This document shows, one piece after another, positions 1 to 6,802 of a stretch of DNA of 38,990 bases (positions are counted from its first letter, which is position 1; each line of letters opens with the position of its first letter). The notes beneath the pieces were generated by a model. That model was not told the DNA's origin and ran no database searches. It saw only the letters and a program-made list of their open reading frames with translations. Origin of the DNA: CBDUQN01 sp965369375 (GTDB lineage Bacteria > Krumholzibacteriota > Krumholzibacteriia > Krumholzibacteriales > Krumholzibacteriaceae); assembly GCA_965369375.1 (NCBI GenBank), contig CBDUQN010000019.1, positions 1 through 38,990 on the forward strand, in the 5' to 3' direction. A program made the position numbers and the translations under genes.

Positions 1-243
1 TCCGTTCTTAGTGGAAACATGGGAAAAGAGACCGTGCTCTACAATGAGGAATCCGGAGCCATTCACGTGCTCAATCCGACGGCTCTCCTAGTCTGGGACC
101 GCTGTGACGGAGAACACAACCTCGAAGATATGGAAAAAGCGATAAGGACGGAGTTTTCGGTGGGCGCGGAGCAGTCGGTTGCCGAGGATATAGTAGAAGT
201 GCTCGAGAATTTTTCCAATGAGGGATTGCTCGAAAGCACGTAA
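1..243 (+). CDS. PqqD-like RiPP recognition element protein (5' end cut by window)
   Basis: A small protein of the PqqD family, the winged-helix fold that binds RiPP leader peptides and presents them to modifying enzymes. The visible part has the family features: a short beta segment (ETVLYNEESGAIHVLNPTA), then LLVWDRCDG, then two helices ending in ENFSNEGLLES. The first ATG is at 19, but the frame stays open to base 1 with no stop, and PqqD proteins usually have about 15 more N-terminal residues, so the gene probably starts outside the window. It lies 73 bases before a candidate precursor peptide and upstream of a radical SAM-SPASM gene, which supports a role as the leader-binding partner. 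The fold assignment is from pattern; partner and substrate are inferred from context. Confidence 0.82.
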   Translation, partial: SVLSGNMGKETVLYNEESGAIHVLNPTALLVWDRCDGEHNLEDMEKAIRTEFSVGAEQSVAEDIVEVLENFSNEGLLEST

Positions 244-316
244 TAGAGTTTATCGTTAATAGCTCGCGACGCTGTTGTTTTGGCCATTGAAAATTTCTCA
301 AAAGGGGGTGTGTTGA

Positions 317-442
317 ATGAAAGAGGATAAAAGAGTCCCCGAGTATGAGGCGCCGAAGGTTGTCACGTACCACGAGGACGACGTTCTGGAGCAGCTGGGG
401 CCGGCCCAGGCGTGCACACCGGATCCCTGTCCGGTTCCCTAA
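317..442 (+). CDS. Candidate RiPP precursor peptide (41 aa)
   Basis: A 41-codon gene starting at ATG 317 behind a good ribosome binding site (AAAGGGGGTG, about 7 bases upstream). The N-terminal half is charged and leader-like, with Y10-E-A-P13 followed by KVVTY. This resembles the YxxP signature that PqqD-type recognition elements bind in lasso-peptide leaders. The C-terminal part, GPAQACTPDPCPVP, is short, rich in proline and has two cysteines (C33 and C38). There is no serine; the only hydroxyl side chains are T17, T34, Y10 and Y18. It sits between a PqqD-like gene and a radical SAM-SPASM gene, exactly where a precursor is expected. Likely fate: C33 and/or C38 or nearby residues modified by the radical SAM enzyme, with cleavage perhaps around L27-G28. 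Identity as a precursor is inferred from composition and position. Confidence 0.75.
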   Translation: MKEDKRVPEYEAPKVVTYHEDDVLEQLGPAQACTPDPCPVP

Positions 443-535
443 TAGCGGCTCTGGCGCGCTTCGCAGCTCAAGTCACAAATAAATGTTCGTTGAAGGCGAG
501 TACGCGCGTAGTGTATTTTGCCTGTTACTGACAAT

Positions 536-566
536 AGAGGGGGAGGGAGATAACGACTCCCCCTCT
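536..566 (+). terminator. Terminator-like hairpin / attenuator between precursor and radical SAM gene
   Basis: A perfect 10-bp stem: bases 536-545 (AGAGGGGGAG) pair with 557-566 (CTCCCCCTCT) around an 11-base loop. It is followed by TGATTT, which is only a weak T tract. It lies 94 bases after the precursor stop and 18 bases before the radical SAM start. A leaky terminator here would leave precursor mRNA in excess over enzyme mRNA, as is common in RiPP operons; that role is inferred. Confidence 0.55.
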
Positions 567-584
567 TGATTTCCCGCTCGAGCG

Positions 585-1955
585 ATGATTGAACACGACG
601 CATCAAATGTCCCCCGGGTGTATCCCGGTCTGATTCACAAGGAGAAGGATTCTCTCCACCTTTTTCTTCATCCGGACAAACCGCGCTGGGCGATCGCAAA
701 CGATCTCGGATGGGAGATCGTGCAACGGTGCGACGGAAAGAACGATATTGCCTCCATTGCGTCGGCGCTATCGGAAAAGTACGGGCAGGATGATTCGGTC
801 GTTCTGAGAGACGTGCGGGTATTTCTCGTAAGTCTCGATAGGGCAAAACTGATGCAGTGGGGGGACGAAGAATCTAACGAGGAAATCGCTCCGGTCAAGC
901 TCAGGGGCATTTTCGTCCACCTGACCGATCGCTGCAATCTCAAGTGTATCCATTGTTACGTCGAGAGCGGTGCGGGGAAGCACGAGGGTCTCGACAGTGG
1001 AAAAATCCACGACCTGATAGACGAGCTCGTATCGCTCGGGGGCAGGGCCATCACGATAAGCGGCGGCGAGCCGCTCCTTCGCTCCGACTGGTTCGAGATC
1101 CTGAAGCATGCATGCGAGCATCTGAATGCGACGCTGAACACGAATGGAACGCTGATCACCAGGGAGTCCGCCTCACTCCTTGCCGGGATCAAGCCGTACG
1201 TACAGATCAGCCTCGACGGGCCAAACGCTGAAGTGCACGATCACGTGCGGGGCGCGGGGACTTTCGATGCGACAGTCAGGGGGATCCGCCTCCTTCAGGA
1301 AGCAGGAATGGGAGAGCGGCTCATTGTATCCATGACACTGATGAAACAGAATATCCCGTGGGCGCCGGAGATGCTCTCGTTCATCGAGGAGCTCGGCGTT
1401 CCGAAGGTCCGGTTTCTGCCGCTCCACAGCCAGGGACGGGCGAAGCATTCCTGGTCGAAACTCGACGCCTCGGTCGATCAGTACCTCGAGTGGTACAACC
1501 ACGTCTACTACGAGAGGGAAGCGGAAGCGCCCACCATGGAAGTGAGTGCCGGATTGACCGGATTCCTCCTCTATATGCCGGCGGAGGAGGGGGAGCGTTG
1601 GTGCGGAATCGGAAACAGGGTCGTGATCGATTGCCATGGAAACATATACCCCTGCGCGCTGCTCATGGATGAGCAGTTCCTCATCGGGAACATACATACC
1701 ATGAGTCTCGGGGATATCGAGCGGTCGGAAAAGCTCAGCCGACTTACTTCGCTCTGTGCATCGCGCACCGAAGAGGTCGCCGCGTGCAAGCGATGCGAAT
1801 GGAAAAGCTTCTGTCAGTCCGCCTGTCCGGCTCTCTCGTTCCTCGAGAAGGGAACATTTCTGACAGCCGATGAATATTGCAGCTTTCGCCGCCGCCTCTA
1901 TAATGATAAGATTTTCGAGGTCGCTAAGGCCAGAAAGAGCATCTCCGGCTCGTAG
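585..1955 (+). CDS. Radical SAM-SPASM peptide maturase with N-terminal PqqD-like domain
   Basis: A 456-residue radical SAM enzyme that probably modifies the upstream peptide. Residues about 10-95 resemble a fused PqqD-type recognition domain (YPGLIHKEKD... WEIVQRCDG... ending in an FLVSLDRAKL helix). The radical SAM core has the 4Fe-4S motif C117-x3-C121-x2-C124 (CNLKCIHC) and the SAM-binding SGGEP at 159-163. The C-terminal SPASM domain is complete: C340, G-x4-C357, C401-x2-C404-x5-C410-x3-C414 and C432, enough for two auxiliary clusters. Related enzymes form Cys-alpha-carbon thioethers, C-C crosslinks or decarboxylations; the exact chemistry cannot be read from sequence. An in-frame stop at 567-569 and no better downstream ATG fix the start at 585, though no strong ribosome binding site is seen. 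Confidence 0.93.
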   Translation: MIEHDASNVPRVYPGLIHKEKDSLHLFLHPDKPRWAIANDLGWEIVQRCDGKNDIASIASALSEKYGQDDSVVLRDVRVFLVSLDRAKLMQWGDEESNEEIAPVKLRGIFVHLTDRCNLKCIHCYVESGAGKHEGLDSGKIHDLIDELVSLGGRAITISGGEPLLRSDWFEILKHACEHLNATLNTNGTLITRESASLLAGIKPYVQISLDGPNAEVHDHVRGAGTFDATVRGIRLLQEAGMGERLIVSMTLMKQNIPWAPEMLSFIEELGVPKVRFLPLHSQGRAKHSWSKLDASVDQYLEWYNHVYYEREAEAPTMEVSAGLTGFLLYMPAEEGERWCGIGNRVVIDCHGNIYPCALLMDEQFLIGNIHTMSLGDIERSEKLSRLTSLCASRTEEVAACKRCEWKSFCQSACPALSFLEKGTFLTADEYCSFRRRLYNDKIFEVAKARKSISGS

Positions 1956-2033
1956 CGCAAGATGCGGGGGACTGTAATGTAATTGTATGTTTACTGAGAC
2001 GATAACTGTTTTCTGAAAAGACACATACCGTTT

Positions 2034-3257
2034 ATGCCTGATTACTTTGAGCCTGTCTCCCTCTCCTATCCGGATATCGAATCGCTGAAAGAGAAGGCGC
2101 ATCTCGCCGATTCATACACCTTTCTCGATGCGAATGTCGTGCTGCGATCCGACTCGGAGGATATCCTCCGTTTTTTCCGCGAGACGTATGTGCATTTTGT
2201 GAGCCCCTCAGAGCAAAATGTGGCGGATCCCCATTCACCGCAGGGCGGGATGGATCCCCATTCGTACTTCGTCTTGAGTGAAGTTTCGGCCGCGGGAGGG
2301 CCCCTTCTGATCTGGGACGGAAACCGGGCGTGCACGCTTGCCGCGGGGAACGCGCTTCCCGATTCGGCCGATGTTATTGTATTCAGCTCGGTGCTTTCGA
2401 AGATCAAGTCACACTTTCTGATACACGGGGCTTCCCTCGCCTCCGGCGGCGGTGCCGTGGTGCTTTCCGGGCTCACCGGTTCGGGCAAGTCGACACTGAC
2501 GCTCGAACTCGTGAGACGGGGCCTGGAGTTCGGTTCTGATGAAATCGCCGCCATTTCGAGAGAGACGCATCTCGTCCACCCCTTTCCGAGGGCGATCGGC
2601 TCGAGGGAGAACACACTGAAACTTCTCGAGGGAATCGATCTAGCTTCGGGACGGATTCGTCACACGACGAGCGGGGAGAAGAAGTGGATGGTCGATATCG
2701 AGGACATTTTCGGAGCTTCGCTGTTGAGCGCATGTCCCGGCAGATACGTCCTGCTGCTCGAGACGCATCTTGGAGACGACGGGAAGCCCGACAAAACGTA
2801 CCACACGATACACGTCGCGCTGAAAAGGGAGGAGAGTGCTTTTATAGATCGGCTCAACGATATCGAGGGTGTCGATCATCTCGGGGCCGGTTTCGACGGC
2901 CGTGTCCATATCGCGAAATTCAGGGTGCGAAAAGACAAGGTGTCGCAGAGAGCGTTCCTCGACGGATGCCGCGACTACGACGATCTGGTTCTGTATCGGG
3001 TGAAGTCCGTGGAAAATCCTCCCGATCCCGGTGTAGAACCGAAACTCTTTCCCATGCCGGCGATGGAGGCGGCGCTCGAGCTTTTCGGCAATCTTCAGAA
3101 CCTCGTGCCGGTCGACGGTTCGATGCCTAAGGGCAAGGATGTTTCGAGGATAGTTTTCGAGCTCGCAGACGCGATGTCCGATATGGCATGCTATCGCGTT
3201 CTCGTAGGAAATCTTGAAAAGACCGCGAATCTCGTTTGCGATCTTGTAGCGGGGTGA
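2034..3257 (+). CDS. HPr kinase-related P-loop protein (HprK-like)
   Basis: A 407-residue protein with a central domain like the C-terminal catalytic domain of HPr kinase/phosphorylase. The P-loop is GLTGSGKST (146-154), followed by a helix and FGSDE (about 166-170), which matches the acidic metal-binding stretch after the P-loop in HprK. HPFPRAIG further on is also typical of the HprK-related group. It is not true HprK: there is no PTS gene nearby and the N-terminal 110 residues are different. HprK homologues in lasso-peptide clusters (ThcoK, PadeK) phosphorylate the peptide's C-terminal serine. The precursor here has no serine, so any phosphorylation target would have to be Thr34, a tyrosine or another molecule. 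It is followed 6 bases later by the S26 peptidase gene. Substrate unknown. Confidence 0.85.
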   Translation: MPDYFEPVSLSYPDIESLKEKAHLADSYTFLDANVVLRSDSEDILRFFRETYVHFVSPSEQNVADPHSPQGGMDPHSYFVLSEVSAAGGPLLIWDGNRACTLAAGNALPDSADVIVFSSVLSKIKSHFLIHGASLASGGGAVVLSGLTGSGKSTLTLELVRRGLEFGSDEIAAISRETHLVHPFPRAIGSRENTLKLLEGIDLASGRIRHTTSGEKKWMVDIEDIFGASLLSACPGRYVLLLETHLGDDGKPDKTYHTIHVALKREESAFIDRLNDIEGVDHLGAGFDGRVHIAKFRVRKDKVSQRAFLDGCRDYDDLVLYRVKSVENPPDPGVEPKLFPMPAMEAALELFGNLQNLVPVDGSMPKGKDVSRIVFELADAMSDMACYRVLVGNLEKTANLVCDLVAG

Positions 3258-3263
3258 ATTTCG

Positions 3264-3773
3264 ATGAAGGATTCCGGAAAGAGGAAAGAAGCGAGTGCTC
3301 CCGTTGTCTCGGCCGCGCTAGAGGCGTGGGCGGTGGCGGGAAAGCGAGAGGTGATACGCATTGCGGGCGCGAGCATGAGGCCGATGCTCGGCAACGGCAG
3401 CAGGGTTCTCGTACAGTTCGGCGAACAGGATTTTCGAGTCGGAGATGTTGTCGTTTTCCGGCAGGGCGATACCATGACGATACATAGAATAGTCCGTATT
3501 ACGTATCGCTACAGCGATGCCATGTTTCATACAAAGGGTGACAGCTCGTTCAATTTCGATCCCGATCTGCTCAATGAGCGCGATGCCGTCGGCAAGGTTG
3601 TCGGGATCGTGAGAAACGAGCGTGTCATCAATATCGAATCGGGTCTTCTGTGGATTGTTGGAAGGGTGCTTGCATTTTTCTCGTATCTTTTCGGTTCCGC
3701 GGTGAAAAGATGCAAACGGGCGCTTGGAGCTCAGGGGGGGGACGGGGGAGGCGATTTCCGGAAAGGCCGGTAG
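3264..3773 (+). CDS. S26-family (SipW/ER-type) signal peptidase-like protein
   Basis: A 169-residue membrane peptidase of family S26 in the form that uses histidine rather than lysine as general base. Visible motifs in order: AGASMRPML with nucleophile S37, RVGDVVVFRQ (box C), TIHRIV with H74, and TKGD at 90-93 followed by an Asp-containing stretch (FDPD). A single hydrophobic segment at about 127-146 would anchor it. It lies in the radical SAM/HprK-like cluster, so it may remove the leader or process an exported peptide; similar small S24/S26 peptidases occur in some lasso-peptide clusters. A role as housekeeping signal peptidase is less likely given the cluster position and the minimal size. 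Start at ATG 3264; the stop directly abuts the next gene. Confidence 0.83.
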   Translation: MKDSGKRKEASAPVVSAALEAWAVAGKREVIRIAGASMRPMLGNGSRVLVQFGEQDFRVGDVVVFRQGDTMTIHRIVRITYRYSDAMFHTKGDSSFNFDPDLLNERDAVGKVVGIVRNERVINIESGLLWIVGRVLAFFSYLFGSAVKRCKRALGAQGGDGGGDFRKGR

Positions 3774-3782
3774 GTGGAAGGG

Positions 3783-5015
3783 ATGATGGCTGAAAGCTGC
3801 AGAAAGGCTCATTTCACGAATGAATACGCGCTTCTCTTCGCCTGCGCGCGGTTGACCATGGACGAACGCGCGCGCGGTGAAGCGAAACGCCTTCTCGAGA
3901 CCGGTCTCGACTGGGAACGGCTCGTAGAGATCGCATACGAGCACAAGGTCGTGCCGATATTGCATGAAAACATAAAGGAGCTCGGTTGCGACGCGGTACC
4001 GGATGCGTTTATTAAAAAGCTCAAGGAGCTCAGTATCGTTACGACGAGCTGGAATGTGCGATACAACTATGAGCTCTCCAAGGTGCTCGACGCGTTCGGC
4101 GGCAGGAACGTCGCGGTGATGCTGCTCAAGGGCATGGCCCTGATGCATACGGTTTACAGGAGCATGACGCTGCGGCCGATGAACGATATCGATATCCTCG
4201 TGCACGAGAGAGACTTCCGCGTGATTCGTTCGAGCCTCCACGAGCTCGGCTACGATCCGCCGGACACCCTTCCCGATCTCGAGGGCACCGAAGCGGTCGA
4301 GTACTGTCACTACTTCGATCAGATAAAGTTCTACAACAAGGACCGCATCATGCTCGATATGCACTTCAGGCTGCTCAATATGGGAGTGCCGAGCCCGGTG
4401 GAAGACGTTCTCTGGGAGCGGGCACATGAATCGGCCCTCGACGACGGGACGCGTGCGCTCGTTCCGTCTCCAGAAGATATGCTTCTGCACCTCTGCTTCC
4501 ATGCGAATCATCATCGGTATTCGAGAATCATGCATTTCTGTGATATCAACGAGACGTACCGGCTGTATGCCGATACCCTCGATTGGGACTATCTGCAGCG
4601 CATCGTCGCCGGGCGACGCCTCGGCGCATCCTTCTACCATACGTTGCTGTTTACGAGGGAATTGATGGGCACCGATATCCCGGGCAGCCTGCTCGATAGA
4701 TTCAGGCCTAATCGTTTGCGGCGAAAACTGTTCGCGGGGCTCTGGAGAAACGGCATCGGGGGGGAGCGAAGAAGATTCGACTTCGGCAATATGCAGGGGC
4801 CGATCTTCTATCTCCTCGAAATGGACGGGCCCGTGAATAAGATGCGCTTCGTGTTCAAGAGCCTCTTTCCCCCCTCGGCATGGCTGGCGAATCGTTTTCG
4901 CGGCGGATCGGCGGTGCGGCTCTACGCCGGATATCAAGCGTCGCTTCTCAAGCGGTTTTTCACATCGTTCGGATTGTCTTCGGGGGGGGGCGTCGAGAGC
5001 GAGAATTCAAAGTGA
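3783..5015 (+). CDS. Nucleotidyltransferase family protein (PF14907-like)
   Basis: A roughly 410-residue protein of the uncharacterised nucleotidyltransferase family. The diagnostic stretch is MLLKGMALMH followed by RPMNDIDILV, the G-x-A and D-I-D type metal-binding core of the polymerase-beta-like fold. HLCFHANHHR and NDIDIL-proximal helices also fit the family. Members occur beside HprK-like kinases in lasso-peptide clusters (for example the paeninodin cluster), where they are implicated in elaborating a phosphorylated peptide. The frame is open from GTG 3774, but GGTGGAAGG at 3773-3781 is better placed as a ribosome binding site for ATG 3783 or 3786, so 3783 was chosen. The 3' end overlaps the next gene by GTGA. 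Substrate unknown. Confidence 0.82.
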   Translation: MMAESCRKAHFTNEYALLFACARLTMDERARGEAKRLLETGLDWERLVEIAYEHKVVPILHENIKELGCDAVPDAFIKKLKELSIVTTSWNVRYNYELSKVLDAFGGRNVAVMLLKGMALMHTVYRSMTLRPMNDIDILVHERDFRVIRSSLHELGYDPPDTLPDLEGTEAVEYCHYFDQIKFYNKDRIMLDMHFRLLNMGVPSPVEDVLWERAHESALDDGTRALVPSPEDMLLHLCFHANHHRYSRIMHFCDINETYRLYADTLDWDYLQRIVAGRRLGASFYHTLLFTRELMGTDIPGSLLDRFRPNRLRRKLFAGLWRNGIGGERRRFDFGNMQGPIFYLLEMDGPVNKMRFVFKSLFPPSAWLANRFRGGSAVRLYAGYQASLLKRFFTSFGLSSGGGVESENSK

Positions 5016-6712
5016 AACAGGGAAAGAGATATCACTACCTCATTCTGCTTGCGCTTGTTGTTGCGCCGATTATCGTGTACGCGAACAGCCTGGGAAACGG
5101 TTTCGTGTACGACGATATCACGATCATTGTGAATAACGAGGAGATCAGGGACTGGCACAATATATTTACGCAGTTCACCCCCTACCGGCAGATGCGATGG
5201 ATCTCCTTTACCCTCGATTACGCTCTTTGGGAACTCAATCCTTTCGGTTATCACCTTTCAAATCTTATGTTCCATATCATATGCACGCTTCTCGTGTATG
5301 GTTTTATCTGCGCGGCGTTCAAGAATCGCGCACTGGCGGCGATAACCGCCCTGCTGTTCGCGACCCATCCCGTTCTCACCGAAACAGTCAACAACATTTC
5401 GAACAGAAACGATCTCCTCGCCACCCTCTTTCTCCTTGCATCCGTCATGTTCTATGTGAGAGAGCGCAGAACCTTCGCGATGTACGGCCTGTCCGTCGTG
5501 TTCTTTGTTCTGTCTCTGCTGTCAAAGGAGGCGGTCGCGGTAGCGGCGCCTGCGTTGATAGTCGCGTTCGATTTTTGCTTCTCGAGCGAGAGAGGGATCG
5601 TCCGGTTGATAAAGCGCAAGGTGAAATATTATGTGCCATATGCGGTGATACTTCTCGCCTTCATGGCGCTCGTACTGAAAGCTTCGACATTCAGAACCAT
5701 AGAGCGTGTGTCCGACGTCGCGGAACGGATGGGCGCGACGGCGGATGCGCCGGAGCTCTCTTTTGCCGCCGTGTTCGGCACCTGGGCAAGAGCGATCACC
5801 ACATATATCAAGCTCCTCGTTTATCCAAGAGATCTCTGCGCCGATTATCCCTTTCCCTCTGTCTCTTCCCTTGGCGAGTCCCGCGTAGTCGTGTCGCTTA
5901 TCGCCCTGCTTGTTTTTATGACTATCATGATCAGGCTCTACAGGTATTCCAGAACCGCTTCTTACGGATTGCTCTGGATTCTGATCATGTTGATTCCCGT
6001 TTCGAACATCGTGCCCCTGACGGCGCATTTCGTCGCGGAACGGTATCTCTACGCTCCGGCGGTCGGATTTTGTCTCTTCCTCGGTGTGATCATCCGCTGG
6101 ATCTACGCGGGAGAGCGGGCATTGATATCTCCGACAGACAAAAAGAAACTCGCGATAGGCATCCTGGCGGTTGTGCTCGCGGTTTACGGCGTTCTCGCAG
6201 TTCAGAGGAATTACGACTGGAAATCCAATTACACGCTCTGGTCGAAAACACTGTCCCAGAAACCCGAATCCTTTACCGGACGGAGCAATCTCGCCCTCGA
6301 GTATCAAAATTCCGGTCGTATAGACCGCGCGATCGTCGAGTACCGGAGAGCATTGCAGATCAAGCCCCACAGCGCCCTCATGTACTACAATATCGGCACC
6401 TGTTATGCGCAGAAGGAAAGGTTCGAGAAAGCGATAGAATCACTCGAGAAGGCGATTCAAACCGATCCGGGCATGGTTATGGCCTATTACCAGCTCGGGA
6501 CCGTGCTTCTGCTCGAGGGATCGTTCGAGGAGGGGGTGCGCACGCTCAGACGTGCGATAGAGATCGCACCGAGATTCGCCGACGCCTACTACACGCTTGC
6601 ACTCGCGTACCAATCGCGGGGGCTTCGCGACGACGCGCTCGGTGCCTTCAGGAAGGCGGTGGAGATAGACCCGAAGTTCGCGAGGACGCCCTACGGGCTC
6701 CGATCTCCCTGA
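5012..6712 (+). CDS. TMTC-like GT-C membrane glycosyltransferase with C-terminal TPR repeats
   Basis: A multi-pass membrane protein of 566 residues when started at GTG 5012. Residues 31-35 (FVYDD), after the first membrane helix, match the acidic first-loop motif of GT-C glycosyltransferases and of TMTC/DUF1736-type proteins; about ten hydrophobic segments follow. The last 150 residues hold four TPR repeats (for example ALMYYNIGTCYAQKERFEKA and AYYQLGTVLLLEGSFEEG). Family members transfer sugars from lipid-linked donors to proteins. The frame is open upstream to ATG 4880, but that would bury 136 bases in the preceding gene; the GTGA overlap at 5012-5015 indicates translational coupling to the nucleotidyltransferase gene. 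Whether it glycosylates the cluster's peptide or is only co-transcribed is unknown. Confidence 0.8.
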   Translation: MKQGKRYHYLILLALVVAPIIVYANSLGNGFVYDDITIIVNNEEIRDWHNIFTQFTPYRQMRWISFTLDYALWELNPFGYHLSNLMFHIICTLLVYGFICAAFKNRALAAITALLFATHPVLTETVNNISNRNDLLATLFLLASVMFYVRERRTFAMYGLSVVFFVLSLLSKEAVAVAAPALIVAFDFCFSSERGIVRLIKRKVKYYVPYAVILLAFMALVLKASTFRTIERVSDVAERMGATADAPELSFAAVFGTWARAITTYIKLLVYPRDLCADYPFPSVSSLGESRVVVSLIALLVFMTIMIRLYRYSRTASYGLLWILIMLIPVSNIVPLTAHFVAERYLYAPAVGFCLFLGVIIRWIYAGERALISPTDKKKLAIGILAVVLAVYGVLAVQRNYDWKSNYTLWSKTLSQKPESFTGRSNLALEYQNSGRIDRAIVEYRRALQIKPHSALMYYNIGTCYAQKERFEKAIESLEKAIQTDPGMVMAYYQLGTVLLLEGSFEEGVRTLRRAIEIAPRFADAYYTLALAYQSRGLRDDALGAFRKAVEIDPKFARTPYGLRSP

Positions 6713-6725
6713 ACCTCCTGTTCTC

Positions 6726-6754
6726 TTGACCATGCCCATTTCATTTGCTAATTT
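6726..6754 (+). promoter_or_regulatory. Possible sigma70-type promoter for the TPR-uvrA pair
   Basis: TTGACC at 6726-6731, a 17-base spacer, then TAATTT at 6749-6754. The -35 matches at 5 of 6 positions and the -10 at only 3 of 6. A second AT-rich hexamer (TAAAAT) lies at 6754-6759. The stretch is markedly AT-rich for this genome and falls in the only gap between two tightly packed groups of genes. Called from hexamers alone. Confidence 0.4.
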
Positions 6755-6788
6755 AAAATATCTTTTTCGCTAAAGCCTCTCCTGTCAC

Positions 6789-6795
6789 AAGGAGG
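6789..6795 (+). promoter_or_regulatory. Strong ribosome binding site that selects a TTG start
   Basis: AAGGAGG is the full Shine-Dalgarno core. It lies 7 bases before TTG 6803 and 16 bases before the first ATG at 6812, so spacing favours the TTG start. Confidence 0.65.
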
Positions 6796-6802
6796 AAATT
6801 TA

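Noticed and set aside
483..569. 28-codon frame (ATG 483) between the precursor and the radical SAM gene, a possible second precursor
   Set aside because: No ribosome binding site, no YxxP leader motif, and its 3' half is the hairpin sequence.
3318..4937. 539-codon open frame on the minus strand
   Set aside because: Lies opposite the S26 peptidase and nucleotidyltransferase genes, has no family-like motifs, and is explained by the GC-rich codon pattern of the plus-strand genes.
4880..5011. Upstream extension of the GT-C/TPR protein to ATG 4880
   Set aside because: Would overlap the previous gene by 136 bases; the GTGA overlap at 5012 fits the local habit of coupled starts and gives a normal N terminus for the family.
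5197..6729. 510-codon open frame in another plus-strand frame
   Set aside because: Arg-rich, repetitive translation without motifs; it is a shadow of the GT-C/TPR gene, which has clear membrane helices and TPRs.
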